This document shows, piece by piece, positions 7,545 to 15,997 of a stretch of 61,677 bases of DNA. The notes beneath the pieces are model-generated. The model was not told the DNA's origin, ran no database searches, and saw only the letters and a program-made list of their open reading frames with translations. How positions within the stretch are numbered: the stretch's first letter is position 1; each line of letters starts with the position of its first letter. A program made the translations under genes and the position numbers. Source of the DNA: Legionella impletisoli (GTDB taxonomy: Bacteria > Pseudomonadota > Gammaproteobacteria > Legionellales > Legionellaceae); assembly GCF_900639875.1 (NCBI RefSeq), contig NZ_CAAAIA010000011.1:1-61677 (forward strand), read 5' to 3'.

Positions 7545-8508
7545 TGTCCCTCTAACTCGTAAAGATTTCACCAATGACAATGACGTTCGTTGGTGTCCTG
7601 GCTGTGGTGATTACGCAATACTGGCTGCTTTACAAAAAGTGTTACCCGAAATGGGGCTTCCACCTGAAAAACATGTGTTTGTTTCTGGAATCGGTTGTGC
7701 TGGACGTTTGCCGTATTATATGAATACGTATGGCTTACATACCATTCACGGGCGTGCAACGGCTGTGGCAACGGGCTTAAAAGCCATGCATGACGACTTA
7801 TGCGTCTGGGTTATAACTGGGGATGGCGATGCCTTAAGTATTGGTGGAAATCATTTAATTCACTGTTTACGGCGCAATGTAGATCTGAATATTTTGCTGA
7901 TTAATAATCAGGTCTATGGTTTAACCAAAGGGCAGTTTTCTCCTACTTCACGCTCTGGCCAGATAACCAAAACTTCTCCACAAGGAGTCAATAGTCAACC
8001 GATGAATCCTATCGCACTGGCTTTGTCTGCTGGTGCAACTTTCGTTGCGCGGGCGGTGGATAAAGATCCAAAACAATTGGGAGAAATTTTAAAATTGGCA
8101 GCGGATCATAAAGGAATTTCCTTTGTGGAAATTTATCAGGATTGCCATATCTTCAATCATGGTGCATTTGATGCATTTACCCAAAAAGCGCATCGTAGCG
8201 AACACACCATTGAACTTAAATCAGGGGAGCCGTTGTATTTTGGCAGTGAACAGGAGTGGATTTTGGAGTTCAATCAGGGACAGTGGCAAAAAAGAGATCA
8301 TAAAAACGCAAATGGATATTGCCATAACTCGGCTGATTTCATTGCAGCTATGCGATTGGCACAATTATCGTTTCCTGATTTCCCTGTTCCACTAGGTGTA
8401 TATTATCAAGCAGATCGTGAGGTATTTTCCTTCAAATCCAAGATGAATAAAAAGGTCCAGGATTTGCAGGCACTTTATCGGACGAAAGCAAGCTGGAGGC
8501 AAGATTAA
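7537..8508 (+). CDS. korB: 2-oxoacid:ferredoxin oxidoreductase beta subunit (KorB-like)
   Basis: 323-residue thiamine-diphosphate-binding subunit. WCPGCGDYAIL near the N-terminus supplies two of the iron-sulfur cysteines. GIGCAGRLPYYMNTYG supplies another. The ThDP/Mg motif is GDGDALSIGG with NILLINNQVYGLTKGQ downstream. The start is the ATG at 7537 (MNNVPLTRKDF); it has a GGTG-type ribosome site inside the end of korA, and the longer frame upstream only shadows korA. Together with korA this makes a complete two-subunit enzyme. Confidence 0.9.
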   Translation: MNNVPLTRKDFTNDNDVRWCPGCGDYAILAALQKVLPEMGLPPEKHVFVSGIGCAGRLPYYMNTYGLHTIHGRATAVATGLKAMHDDLCVWVITGDGDALSIGGNHLIHCLRRNVDLNILLINNQVYGLTKGQFSPTSRSGQITKTSPQGVNSQPMNPIALALSAGATFVARAVDKDPKQLGEILKLAADHKGISFVEIYQDCHIFNHGAFDAFTQKAHRSEHTIELKSGEPLYFGSEQEWILEFNQGQWQKRDHKNANGYCHNSADFIAAMRLAQLSFPDFPVPLGVYYQADREVFSFKSKMNKKVQDLQALYRTKASWRQD

Positions 8509-8514
8509 TTTTTG

Positions 8515-8574
8515 AGCCGACATTCCGTACCTGCGTCTTTTTTTCTAAAAATACTATGATGCGGAATGTCGGCT
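8515..8574 (+). terminator. Long-loop inverted repeat after korB
   Basis: AGCCGACATTCCG (8515-8527) pairs perfectly with CGGAATGTCGGCT (8562-8574), 13 bp with a 34-base loop. The loop itself contains a T-run. It begins 6 bases after the korB stop. The wide loop is unusual for a terminator, so it could instead be a small repeat element. Confidence 0.45.
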
Positions 8575-8600
8575 TGAGTGCTCGGTCTAGTTAAACCAAT

Positions 8601-8628
8601 AAAAAATCCGACCTAGGCCGGATTTTTT
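8601..8628. terminator. Bidirectional rho-independent terminator between korB and yccA
   Basis: AAAAAATCCG ACCTAGGC CGGATTTTTT is an almost perfect palindrome with an A-run on one side and a T-run on the other. It lies between two convergent genes and can stop transcription from both korB and yccA. Confidence 0.85.
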
Positions 8629-8642
8629 ACAAGTAAAGGTTC

Positions 8643-9317
8643 TTATTCGCGACCTGAAAAAGCAGCGAGTAAGTTCAGTAAGCTTAGGAATAAGTTGTAA
8701 ATGGATACAAATAAGGTCACTGTGGCTGAAATATAATTTCTTTCTCCGCCATGAATAATTTCACTGGTTTGAAAGAGAATTAATCCAGAAGAAATTAATA
8801 CAAACGCAGCGGATATAACAAGTTGTAATGCAGGCATGTTAAAGAACAAACTGGCTAAAATCGCAAGAAAGACCACCATCATTGCAACGAATAAAAACCC
8901 GCCTAAATAACTGAAATCTTTGCGAGTGGTGAGCGCATAGCCAGACAAAGCAAAGAAAATAACACCAGTACCCCCTAATGCAGTTGCAATAAGTTGCGGG
9001 CCGTTTGAGAAGGCGGCGATGTATGCATTTAATACTGGACCTAGTGTGTATCCTAAAAAGCCAGTGAAAGCAAATACGCTTAATAAGCCCATGGGACTAT
9101 TGCGCAAAGCGTGGGTTAAAAACATTAATCCATATGCTCCAACAATCATTAATAAAGGATTGATGGGCTTAGCATTCATGGCAAAAGATAAAAATGCTGT
9201 AAATGCGCTAAACATAAACGTCATACCAAGCAATAAATAGGTATTTCGTAATACTTTATTAGTCGCTAAAGCAGACTCCGTTCGGCGACTTAATACGGAC
9301 ACGTCATTTCGATTCAT
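8643..9317 (-). CDS. yccA: Bax inhibitor-1/YccA family inner-membrane protein
   Basis: 224 residues with about seven hydrophobic helices, matching the BI-1/YccA family. E. coli YccA is a substrate and modulator of FtsH; other members conduct calcium. The family signature region near GGTGVIFFALSGYALTTRKDFS, split across the fourth helix, is present, as are the C-terminal helices with SIYNLFLSLLNLLAAFSGRE. A GGAG ribosome site precedes the ATG. It converges on korB through the shared terminator. Confidence 0.88.
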   Translation of the reverse strand: MNRNDVSVLSRRTESALATNKVLRNTYLLLGMTFMFSAFTAFLSFAMNAKPINPLLMIVGAYGLMFLTHALRNSPMGLLSVFAFTGFLGYTLGPVLNAYIAAFSNGPQLIATALGGTGVIFFALSGYALTTRKDFSYLGGFLFVAMMVVFLAILASLFFNMPALQLVISAAFVLISSGLILFQTSEIIHGGERNYISATVTLFVSIYNLFLSLLNLLAAFSGRE

Positions 9318-9383
9318 TTGAAACTCCAGATTATTTATAGTTTATTGTAGCATAAATGGGGACATTCCATTGGCATTTCAAGT

Positions 9384-9860
9384 CTAAAGGGTTGTATTCT
9401 TGCTGGCAAGTCTCAACCCTTGATTCGTAGGCCATTTGAGGCAAAAAAACGTGAGCAACTGAAACCCCCCTTGCACCATATGATTTTGTTCTAAATCATA
9501 GTTCATAATAAGCTGATCGGCTAGGAAAAAGACGAACCAAAATGTCATGCTCAGTAAGAACGCACGGTCGGCTTTTTTATGCCAGATTTCTTTGGATTTA
9601 AAAAGTGACATAGAAGTTTGCAGAAAGAGAAAGGCGATTAAGCTGCTCCAGGCAATAATCCCTGCATATAATATTGGGGGTAGCCAGTTTGGAACAGAAT
9701 ACATTTTTAAAGAGTTTACAAGAAAAGGATAATTTAAATCAGGAGCCCAAGCTTCAGTTAACCAATCTATGTGGCTCAGAAATCCTGCAATATCCGTCAA
9801 AGCAGCAATAAGCCACCAGAAAGCCCAAAAAATAATAATGATTTTTTTTAAAGGTTCCAT
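9384..9860 (-). CDS. Small four-helix membrane protein, possibly DUF2165-like
   Basis: 158 residues from the ATG of MEPLKKIIIIFWAF; a TTG six codons earlier is the alternative start. Four hydrophobic segments at about 6-28, 70-90, 105-125 and 130-150 separate short polar loops. A W-rich first helix and an acidic periplasmic-like loop (WAPDLNYP) recall the DUF2165 small membrane proteins, but that assignment is from memory and tentative. It lies 66 bases upstream of yccA on the same strand. Function unknown. Confidence 0.6.
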   Translation of the reverse strand: MEPLKKIIIIFWAFWWLIAALTDIAGFLSHIDWLTEAWAPDLNYPFLVNSLKMYSVPNWLPPILYAGIIAWSSLIAFLFLQTSMSLFKSKEIWHKKADRAFLLSMTFWFVFFLADQLIMNYDLEQNHMVQGGFQLLTFFCLKWPTNQGLRLASKNTTL

Positions 9861-10109
9861 TTTATAAGGTCTTATCAATAATGATCTTTTTTAGCTCATC
9901 ATCTATTAAGCAATACACAGTAATGATAAAGTCTTCTAATGTCAAAGCCTTACGCCTTGTAATTTCTGTTTTTCGCGAATCAAAATTACAGCAAAGCGGC
10001 TACTAATTCAAAACCCGGGCATGGGCACGGGCACGTTCACGGACATGTAGGGTTCAGTAAAAGTCGAACATCGCGTATAAAGTTTATTAAGAAATGTTAG
10101 GATTAATTT

Positions 10110-10919
10110 ATGAGTCATGTCGCTGTCATACAAATGGTATCATCCTCTGATGTGGATAAGAACTTAAAAGAGTTAGGAGGTTTGTTTGCGAATGCACATG
10201 AACTAGGTGCTGAGCTCTTGGTTTTACCTGAAAATTTTGCTTTTATGGGGTTAAAAGAGCGAGATAAATTTGCAGTCGCTGAGGATTATGGGCAAGGTGT
10301 GATCCAAAATACAATCAGTGAGCTAGCGAGTCAGTATGGAATTTGGGTTGTTGCAGGAACTATACCGCTTAAGAGTGACACGAACCGTCTTAAATCCGCT
10401 TGTTTAGTTTATGACGCAGAAGGGACCGTTGCTGCCCGCTACGATAAGATTCATTTGTTTGATGTTCAAGTTTCTGAGCAGGAGTCCCATAAAGAATCCA
10501 CCACCATTGAACCTGGAGAGCAAGCGGTGGTAGTGGATACCCCCGTTGGAAAAATTGGCCTGAGCGTATGTTACGACTTGCGCTTTCCTGAATTATTTCA
10601 GCTATTATTAAATAAAGGTGCGCAAATTTTTGCCGTACCGTCTGCTTTTACTGCTGTAACCGGTAAAGCCCATTGGGAAGTATTGTTAAGAGCGCGAGCG
10701 ATTGAAAATTTATCTTATGTCTTAGCGGCCAATCAAGGTGGTTTGCATGATAATGGTCGAAAAACTTATGGACATAGTATGATTGTAGAACCCTGGGGAG
10801 AAGTAATAGGTATTCACGAACAAGGACAGGGCATGGTTGTATCTAAGATCGATCTCGAACGTATGCATCAACTTCGCAAACAATTTCCCTGTAATGATCA
10901 CCACAAATTAAAAAGGTAA
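10110..10919 (+). CDS. Carbon-nitrogen hydrolase, Nit1/deaminated-glutathione amidase type
   Basis: 269-residue nitrilase-superfamily hydrolase. The catalytic triad is visible: Glu41 (LPENF), Lys113 (RYDKIHLFD) and Cys154 ([11 protein letters not shown]). The [20 protein letters not shown] segment is typical of the Nit branch, whose members hydrolyse the amide of deaminated glutathione made by transaminase side reactions. It sits 4 bases upstream of tldD. The nitrilase-tldD pair is common in gammaproteobacteria. Confidence 0.88.
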   Translation: MSHVAVIQMVSSSDVDKNLKELGGLFANAHELGAELLVLPENFAFMGLKERDKFAVAEDYGQGVIQNTISELASQYGIWVVAGTIPLKSDTNRLKSACLVYDAEGTVAARYDKIHLFDVQVSEQESHKESTTIEPGEQAVVVDTPVGKIGLSVCYDLRFPELFQLLLNKGAQIFAVPSAFTAVTGKAHWEVLLRARAIENLSYVLAANQGGLHDNGRKTYGHSMIVEPWGEVIGIHEQGQGMVVSKIDLERMHQLRKQFPCNDHHKLKR

Positions 10920-10923
10920 GGGT

Positions 10924-12366
10924 ATGAATGAAAATGCGTTATCCATAGCCAAAGATATAATATTAAAGCCCGCTTCTTTAGATGAGTCAGGAATTGAAAA
11001 ACTCTTAAAGATTTTAAAAGCAAAACGTGTTGATGATGCGGATTTATATTTTCAAAGCTGTAGTTATGAATCCTGGTATTTAGAAGATTCTGAAGTTAAG
11101 AGCGGCAGTTATTCTATTGATCGAGGAGTAGGTATTCGGGCTGTGAGTGGTGAGAAAACAGGATTTGCTTATTGCGATGACATTATTATGCCTGCCATGG
11201 AGCGCGCAGCAGATGCAGCACGTTCTATTGCCTTTGGTGGTACAGCGTCCACACCGGCAATTCAAATACCAACATCACCTATAGTGCGTTATGGCAGTTT
11301 AAACCCAATTGATACGCTGACTAAATACGAAAAAATCGCTTTATTAGAAATGATTGATAAAGAAGCCCGACGTTTAGATCCTAGAGTAATTCAGGTAAAC
11401 GCTTCGTTAAGTGGTGCATATGAAGTAATTATGGTGGCAGGGCTCCACGGCCAAATGATAGCGGATGTTAGACCGCTCGTTAGTATTCATGTGAGTGTCA
11501 TTGTTGAAGAAAATGGTCGCCGTGAGTCAGGCCGCTCTGGGGGAGGGGGCCGTGTAGGATTTTCTTATTTTACTGAAGAAGAACGAGCGCTTGGCTATGC
11601 TCGGGAGGCAGTGAGAGAAGCATTGATCAATCTGCAAGCAGAAGAAGCTCCAGCAGGTTTAATGCCAGTCATTCTTGGCCCGGGTTGGCCCGGAGTATTA
11701 TTGCATGAAGCCGTTGGTCATGGTTTAGAAGGTGATTTTAATCGCAAAGGGCTTTCTGCCTTTTCTAATCGCTTAGGCGAACAAGTGGCTGCGAAAGGTG
11801 TAACGGTAGTTGATAATGGTACACTTGAAAATCGTCGCGGTTCATTAACCATTGATGATGAAGGAACCCCTTCGCAATGCACCACGCTTATTGAAGATGG
11901 CAAGCTCGTTAATTATATGCAAGATAAACTGAATGCAAAATTAATGGGAATGAAATCCACAGGGAATTGTCGTCGTGAATCATATGCACATATTCCTATG
12001 CCAAGAATGACTAATACGTATATGCTGGCAGGTCAGCATGATCCACAAGAGATCCTTCAGTCTGTAAAAAAGGGTTTGTATGCGGTCAATTTCGCAGGTG
12101 GTCAGGTGGATATTACTTCCGGACAATTTGTGTTTTCAGCTAGTGAAGCCTATCTCATTGAGGACGGCAAAGTTACCCGACCAGTTAAGGGGGCGACACT
12201 TATCGGCAATGGCCCAGATGTCATGAAAAAAATCAGTATGATAGGAAATGATTTGAAATTGGATTTAGGAATCGGCGTATGTGGAAAAGAAGGTCAGTCA
12301 GTACCCGTAGGCGTTGGGCAACCCACATTGAAAATTGATGCTCTAACGGTGGGAGGAACCCAATAG
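10924..12366 (+). CDS. tldD: Metalloprotease TldD
   Basis: 480 residues, the usual TldD length. TldD pairs with TldE/PmbA to degrade unfolded or leader peptides, for example in microcin B17 processing and CcdA turnover. The metal motif HEAVGH is at 261-266 ([14 protein letters not shown]). Family blocks [15 protein letters not shown] and the C-terminal VGGTQ end are in place. No pmbA partner lies in this window. Confidence 0.94.
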   Translation: MNENALSIAKDIILKPASLDESGIEKLLKILKAKRVDDADLYFQSCSYESWYLEDSEVKSGSYSIDRGVGIRAVSGEKTGFAYCDDIIMPAMERAADAARSIAFGGTASTPAIQIPTSPIVRYGSLNPIDTLTKYEKIALLEMIDKEARRLDPRVIQVNASLSGAYEVIMVAGLHGQMIADVRPLVSIHVSVIVEENGRRESGRSGGGGRVGFSYFTEEERALGYAREAVREALINLQAEEAPAGLMPVILGPGWPGVLLHEAVGHGLEGDFNRKGLSAFSNRLGEQVAAKGVTVVDNGTLENRRGSLTIDDEGTPSQCTTLIEDGKLVNYMQDKLNAKLMGMKSTGNCRRESYAHIPMPRMTNTYMLAGQHDPQEILQSVKKGLYAVNFAGGQVDITSGQFVFSASEAYLIEDGKVTRPVKGATLIGNGPDVMKKISMIGNDLKLDLGIGVCGKEGQSVPVGVGQPTLKIDALTVGGTQ

Positions 12367-12368
12367 TA

Positions 12369-12402
12369 TATACCCGTTCCACCTTCAGGTAGAATGGGTA
12401 TA
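12369..12402 (+). promoter_or_regulatory. Intercistronic hairpin between tldD and yejM-like gene
   Basis: TATACCCGTTC pairs with GAATGGGTATA (one G-T), and inner CACC..GGTA pairs extend the stem to about 15 bp. There is no T-run after it, so an RNA-processing or stabilising hairpin is as likely as a terminator. It fills nearly the whole gap between the two genes. Confidence 0.55.
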
Positions 12403-12410
12403 AAAACGAG

Positions 12411-14312
12411 ATGAGTGCTTTGAAATACAAAAGGCTATTACGGTTTACAGGTTGGTTTTTTTTAGCAAATGCCTTTCTTTTTTGGTTGGTTGGATTTGGT
12501 TTTTTAAAGTCTATTTTATTACATGATACGCTTTTTAAAACCATGATTGCTGACTTCTCCAGCGTCCTTGGTAAAAGCGTTGTTCTTGGCTTTACCTTAA
12601 TTAATTATCTAAGTTACATGATGTTGCTGGCCTTTATCCCAGCATTGTTTGTGATAGCTTTCATCCTCTTGATTCCTAATCGGCGGTTTATCATAACCAC
12701 GAGTACCGTGGTCGCTACACTTTCTATCCTACTTCTACTGATTGACAGTCAAATTTACTCCATGTTCAAGTTCCATCTTAATGGCACGCTCATCCATTTT
12801 ATTTTAGCTTCTGATTGGAGAGGATTATTTGGTTTTTCAGAAAGTGAGATTTGGGTTTTTTCCTGGTTAACGGGTTTGATATTAATTTTTGAGTATGGTT
12901 TAGCACAGCTAATTTGGCATCAGCTTATCCTGCCTGAACGTTTTCAAATAGGTAAACTTATCATATGGATCTGGTTTGGGGGCATTTGTGTGAGTTATTT
13001 CACCTTAACCTTATCCATTACACAGTATAACAATATCTTCAGTCAACAAATTCCAAACTTACCTTTATACAGCAAGCTATATGCTTACGTTTTTCCTTCA
13101 CCCAATAGTGAGAGAATGATTTATAACTGGAGCGAGCAATTTTTTGTGCAACCTCCGTTTTCCAATGATCCATTAAATTATCCCTTAGCGCCGTTGCGCT
13201 GCCAAAAGCCAAAGAGCCCAACGAATATCATTTTGATTATGGTTGATGCGCTTCGTTTTGATGTGGTCAATCAGCGGGTGATGCCTCATTTGAGTCAATT
13301 TGCTGAAGAAAGCTGGCAATTTCAAAATCATTTAAGTGGTGGGAATTCAACCCAAGCAGGACTTTTTTCATTATTTTATAGTTTACCAAGCAATTATTGG
13401 ACTGCGGCTAAGAACGAGAAGAAAGCGCCGGTATTGATGGAGATACTCAGGGAAAATAACTATGTAATCAAAGTGATCTGGAGCGTATCTATTACGCCTC
13501 CTGCATTTGATAAAACGCTTTATCTTAAGATAAAGAATCTAAATGTTCATGGAACAGCGGGACGAGATACAGCTGAAAAGGACAGAAATACAACCAATGA
13601 AGCACTTCAATTTCTAAGAGAGACGAACGTTAAGCAACCTATTTTTATGCATGTTTTTTACGATGCTACGCACAATTACTGTCGACCGCAAAGCTATTCG
13701 AAACCGTTTCAGCCAGCGAAAGAAAATTGCTTAAGGTTCGGCTTTTCAGATGAATTGGAACCTTTACCCTATTTTAATCGTTATCTTAATGCCGCTCATT
13801 TTGTTGATACAGAGATTCATCGCTTATTGGTGCATTTAAAAGAGAAGGGCTATTATGAAAATAGTATCATTATTATTACCTCCGACCATGGAGAGGAGTT
13901 TAATGATAATAAACAAAATTATTGGGGGCATAGTGGCAATTATACTCAAACACAGGTCCATATCCCGATGATCATTCATTGGCCTAACACAACCCCTCTG
14001 CGATTTACTTATAGAACCAGTGGGTATGATGTGGTTCCGACCTTATTGCAAGGTCTTTTTTCTTGCGAAAATCCCATTTCTGATTATAGTATTGGTCAAC
14101 ATTTGTTAAATAAAAATAATCGCCCCCCATTTTTATTAGCGGGAAGTTATGTCAACATGGGGATTATTGAACCTGATCGATTAACCACACTCGAAGCCTC
14201 GGGACAAATTAAAATTGCAAAACCTAATGCAGAGGTTGATGAACAAGCCGTACCTAGGATGAAGATTATTCATCAAGTATTAGAATTGATGCGCGCTTAT
14301 TACAAGAAATAG
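12411..14312 (+). CDS. yejM: YejM/LapC-like inner-membrane sulfatase-fold protein
   Basis: 633 residues. Five N-terminal transmembrane helices (about 10-180) precede a periplasmic alkaline-phosphatase/sulfatase-fold domain. IILIMVDALRFDVV (about 275) gives the first metal-site Asp, GGNSTQAGLFSLFY the nucleophile-region Ser/Thr, and TSDHGEEFNDN...WGHSGN the second metal site. E. coli YejM (PbgA/LapC) is essential and tunes LpxC degradation through LapB and FtsH, so it sets lipopolysaccharide synthesis. Length and five-helix layout fit that protein. A different DUF3413-type sulfatase is possible. It is followed closely by an acyl-CoA synthetase. Confidence 0.82.
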   Translation: MSALKYKRLLRFTGWFFLANAFLFWLVGFGFLKSILLHDTLFKTMIADFSSVLGKSVVLGFTLINYLSYMMLLAFIPALFVIAFILLIPNRRFIITTSTVVATLSILLLLIDSQIYSMFKFHLNGTLIHFILASDWRGLFGFSESEIWVFSWLTGLILIFEYGLAQLIWHQLILPERFQIGKLIIWIWFGGICVSYFTLTLSITQYNNIFSQQIPNLPLYSKLYAYVFPSPNSERMIYNWSEQFFVQPPFSNDPLNYPLAPLRCQKPKSPTNIILIMVDALRFDVVNQRVMPHLSQFAEESWQFQNHLSGGNSTQAGLFSLFYSLPSNYWTAAKNEKKAPVLMEILRENNYVIKVIWSVSITPPAFDKTLYLKIKNLNVHGTAGRDTAEKDRNTTNEALQFLRETNVKQPIFMHVFYDATHNYCRPQSYSKPFQPAKENCLRFGFSDELEPLPYFNRYLNAAHFVDTEIHRLLVHLKEKGYYENSIIIITSDHGEEFNDNKQNYWGHSGNYTQTQVHIPMIIHWPNTTPLRFTYRTSGYDVVPTLLQGLFSCENPISDYSIGQHLLNKNNRPPFLLAGSYVNMGIIEPDRLTTLEASGQIKIAKPNAEVDEQAVPRMKIIHQVLELMRAYYKK

Positions 14313-14331
14313 ACGTTTCAGGAGAATCAAT

Positions 14332-15984
14332 ATGAAAGGAAGCTCCATTGTTGATCTTTTATTAAACCATGAAAAAGAGCAAGCTGATCACATCTATTTA
14401 AAACAACCTCGCCAAGGAAAGTGGCATGAGTATTCATGGGAAAAAACGCTTAAGCAAGCCAGGCAAGTAGCTCAATTTTTACTTAAGCTAGGCTTAAAAA
14501 AGGGCTCGCACGTTTCCATTTTTTCAAAAAATTGCGCAGAGTGGTTTATCACCGATTTTGGAATCACCTTAGCTGGCATGGTCAATGTGCCTTTATTTCC
14601 TAACCAGCATGAAGAAAGCATTCAATACGTGCTGGATCACGCAGAAGTTAAACTCGTATTTTTAGGTAAATTGGATAATCACAATGAAGTTCGTCAATAT
14701 ATACCGGATGATTTGATAACCGCTGCATTTGATTATCATCAAGATATGATGACTCAGTATCGATGGGTGGATGTCTTGGGAACTGAGCCATTAGACGAAG
14801 TACATCATCCTTCACCTGAAGAAGTCTATACGATTATTTATTCCTCCGGTACATCAGGAAAGCCTAAAGGTGCTGTGTATACACATCAGTCTATTGCAAA
14901 TTATTTGGCGATTTTCCCAGAAGATATCAAACGTCTTGCTGAATTAGATCATTATCATTTGTTATCGTATTTACCTTTAGCCCATGTTTATGAACGTTCT
15001 GCGATTCAGTTAGGCAGCGTCGCAATTTCTAGTGACGTTTCTTTTGTACAAAGCTTAGATACTTTTGCGGATAATCTTCGGGAAGTTGAGCCTTCTTTAT
15101 TTGCGGCAGTACCGCGAATTTGGGGGGTATTTAAAGATAAAATTGAGCAAAAAATTTCTTCAGGTTTACCTCATGTTTTATTAAAAATGCCGATCCTTTC
15201 AAATGTGGTGAAACACAAAGTAAAAAAACAATTGGGACTTAGCCGAAGTGAAGGGAATGTATCGGGTGCAGCACATCTACCGTTATCAATTTATAATTTT
15301 TTTGAAGCGCTTGATATTCCTATCTTAGAAGGCTATGGTCAAACTGAAAATTTAGCCTATGCTACGTTATCCTTACCGGATGAGCGCAAACCTGGGTATG
15401 TCGGAACGCCTAGATTAGAAGTTGAAATTAAAAAGGGTGAGAATGATGAACTGTTGATGCATTGTCCTTGCTTAATGAAAGAATATTATAAAAATCCTGA
15501 AGCCACTGAGGAAGCGTTTACTCAAGAAGGTTGGCTTAGAACTGGGGATATTGTAGATATTGATGACATGAAACGTGTTAAAATCCTTGGTCGTTTATCG
15601 GAGAATTTTAAAAATCAAAAAGGAGAATTTATTACTCCAACCCCGATTGAAAAAGCATTTTCTGATAACAACCATATTGAGCACCTTTGTTTGGTTGGTC
15701 GAGCGCTACCTAGTAATGTGATGGTTGTTAGTTTAACAAATGACGCTCGTGGAAAATCTAAAGACGAAATAAGTAATCGTCTTAAAAAAACGTTAAAATC
15801 TGTGAATCAAGAATTAAAAAATTATGAAAAAATAAGTCATGTGTTGGTGGTTAAGGACACATGGAAGGTTGAAAATAATTTTTTAACCCCTACGTTAAAA
15901 GTTAAAAGACGAGTGGTTGAATCCGAATATGAAAACGATATTCAAGAAGTTATCGAACAATCCGATAGCATCATTTGGCAATGA
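14332..15984 (+). CDS. AMP-binding long-chain acyl-CoA synthetase
   Basis: 550-residue adenylate-forming enzyme that activates fatty acids to acyl-CoA. The P-loop reads YSSGTSGKPKGAVYTH (about 180-195), the A5 motif GYGQTEN, the A7 motif GWLRTGDI, and the C-terminal A10 region LTPTLKVKRR supplies the lysine. This layout resembles the ACSL/FAA branch, so long-chain fatty acids are the likely substrate. AGGAGA lies upstream of the ATG. It starts 19 bases after the sulfatase-fold gene and probably shares its transcript; it converges with mfd 13 bases later. Confidence 0.87.
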   Translation: MKGSSIVDLLLNHEKEQADHIYLKQPRQGKWHEYSWEKTLKQARQVAQFLLKLGLKKGSHVSIFSKNCAEWFITDFGITLAGMVNVPLFPNQHEESIQYVLDHAEVKLVFLGKLDNHNEVRQYIPDDLITAAFDYHQDMMTQYRWVDVLGTEPLDEVHHPSPEEVYTIIYSSGTSGKPKGAVYTHQSIANYLAIFPEDIKRLAELDHYHLLSYLPLAHVYERSAIQLGSVAISSDVSFVQSLDTFADNLREVEPSLFAAVPRIWGVFKDKIEQKISSGLPHVLLKMPILSNVVKHKVKKQLGLSRSEGNVSGAAHLPLSIYNFFEALDIPILEGYGQTENLAYATLSLPDERKPGYVGTPRLEVEIKKGENDELLMHCPCLMKEYYKNPEATEEAFTQEGWLRTGDIVDIDDMKRVKILGRLSENFKNQKGEFITPTPIEKAFSDNNHIEHLCLVGRALPSNVMVVSLTNDARGKSKDEISNRLKKTLKSVNQELKNYEKISHVLVVKDTWKVENNFLTPTLKVKRRVVESEYENDIQEVIEQSDSIIWQ

Positions 15985-15997
15985 TGGTTAAAAAGAA

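Noticed and set aside
8515-8574. Riboswitch or regulatory RNA after korB
   Set aside because: It follows a stop codon and precedes no co-directional gene, so a riboswitch makes no sense; termination or repeat is simpler.
12233-12544. 103-codon open frame opposite tldD/yejM
   Set aside because: It is antisense to two strongly coded genes and shows no domain or ribosome site.
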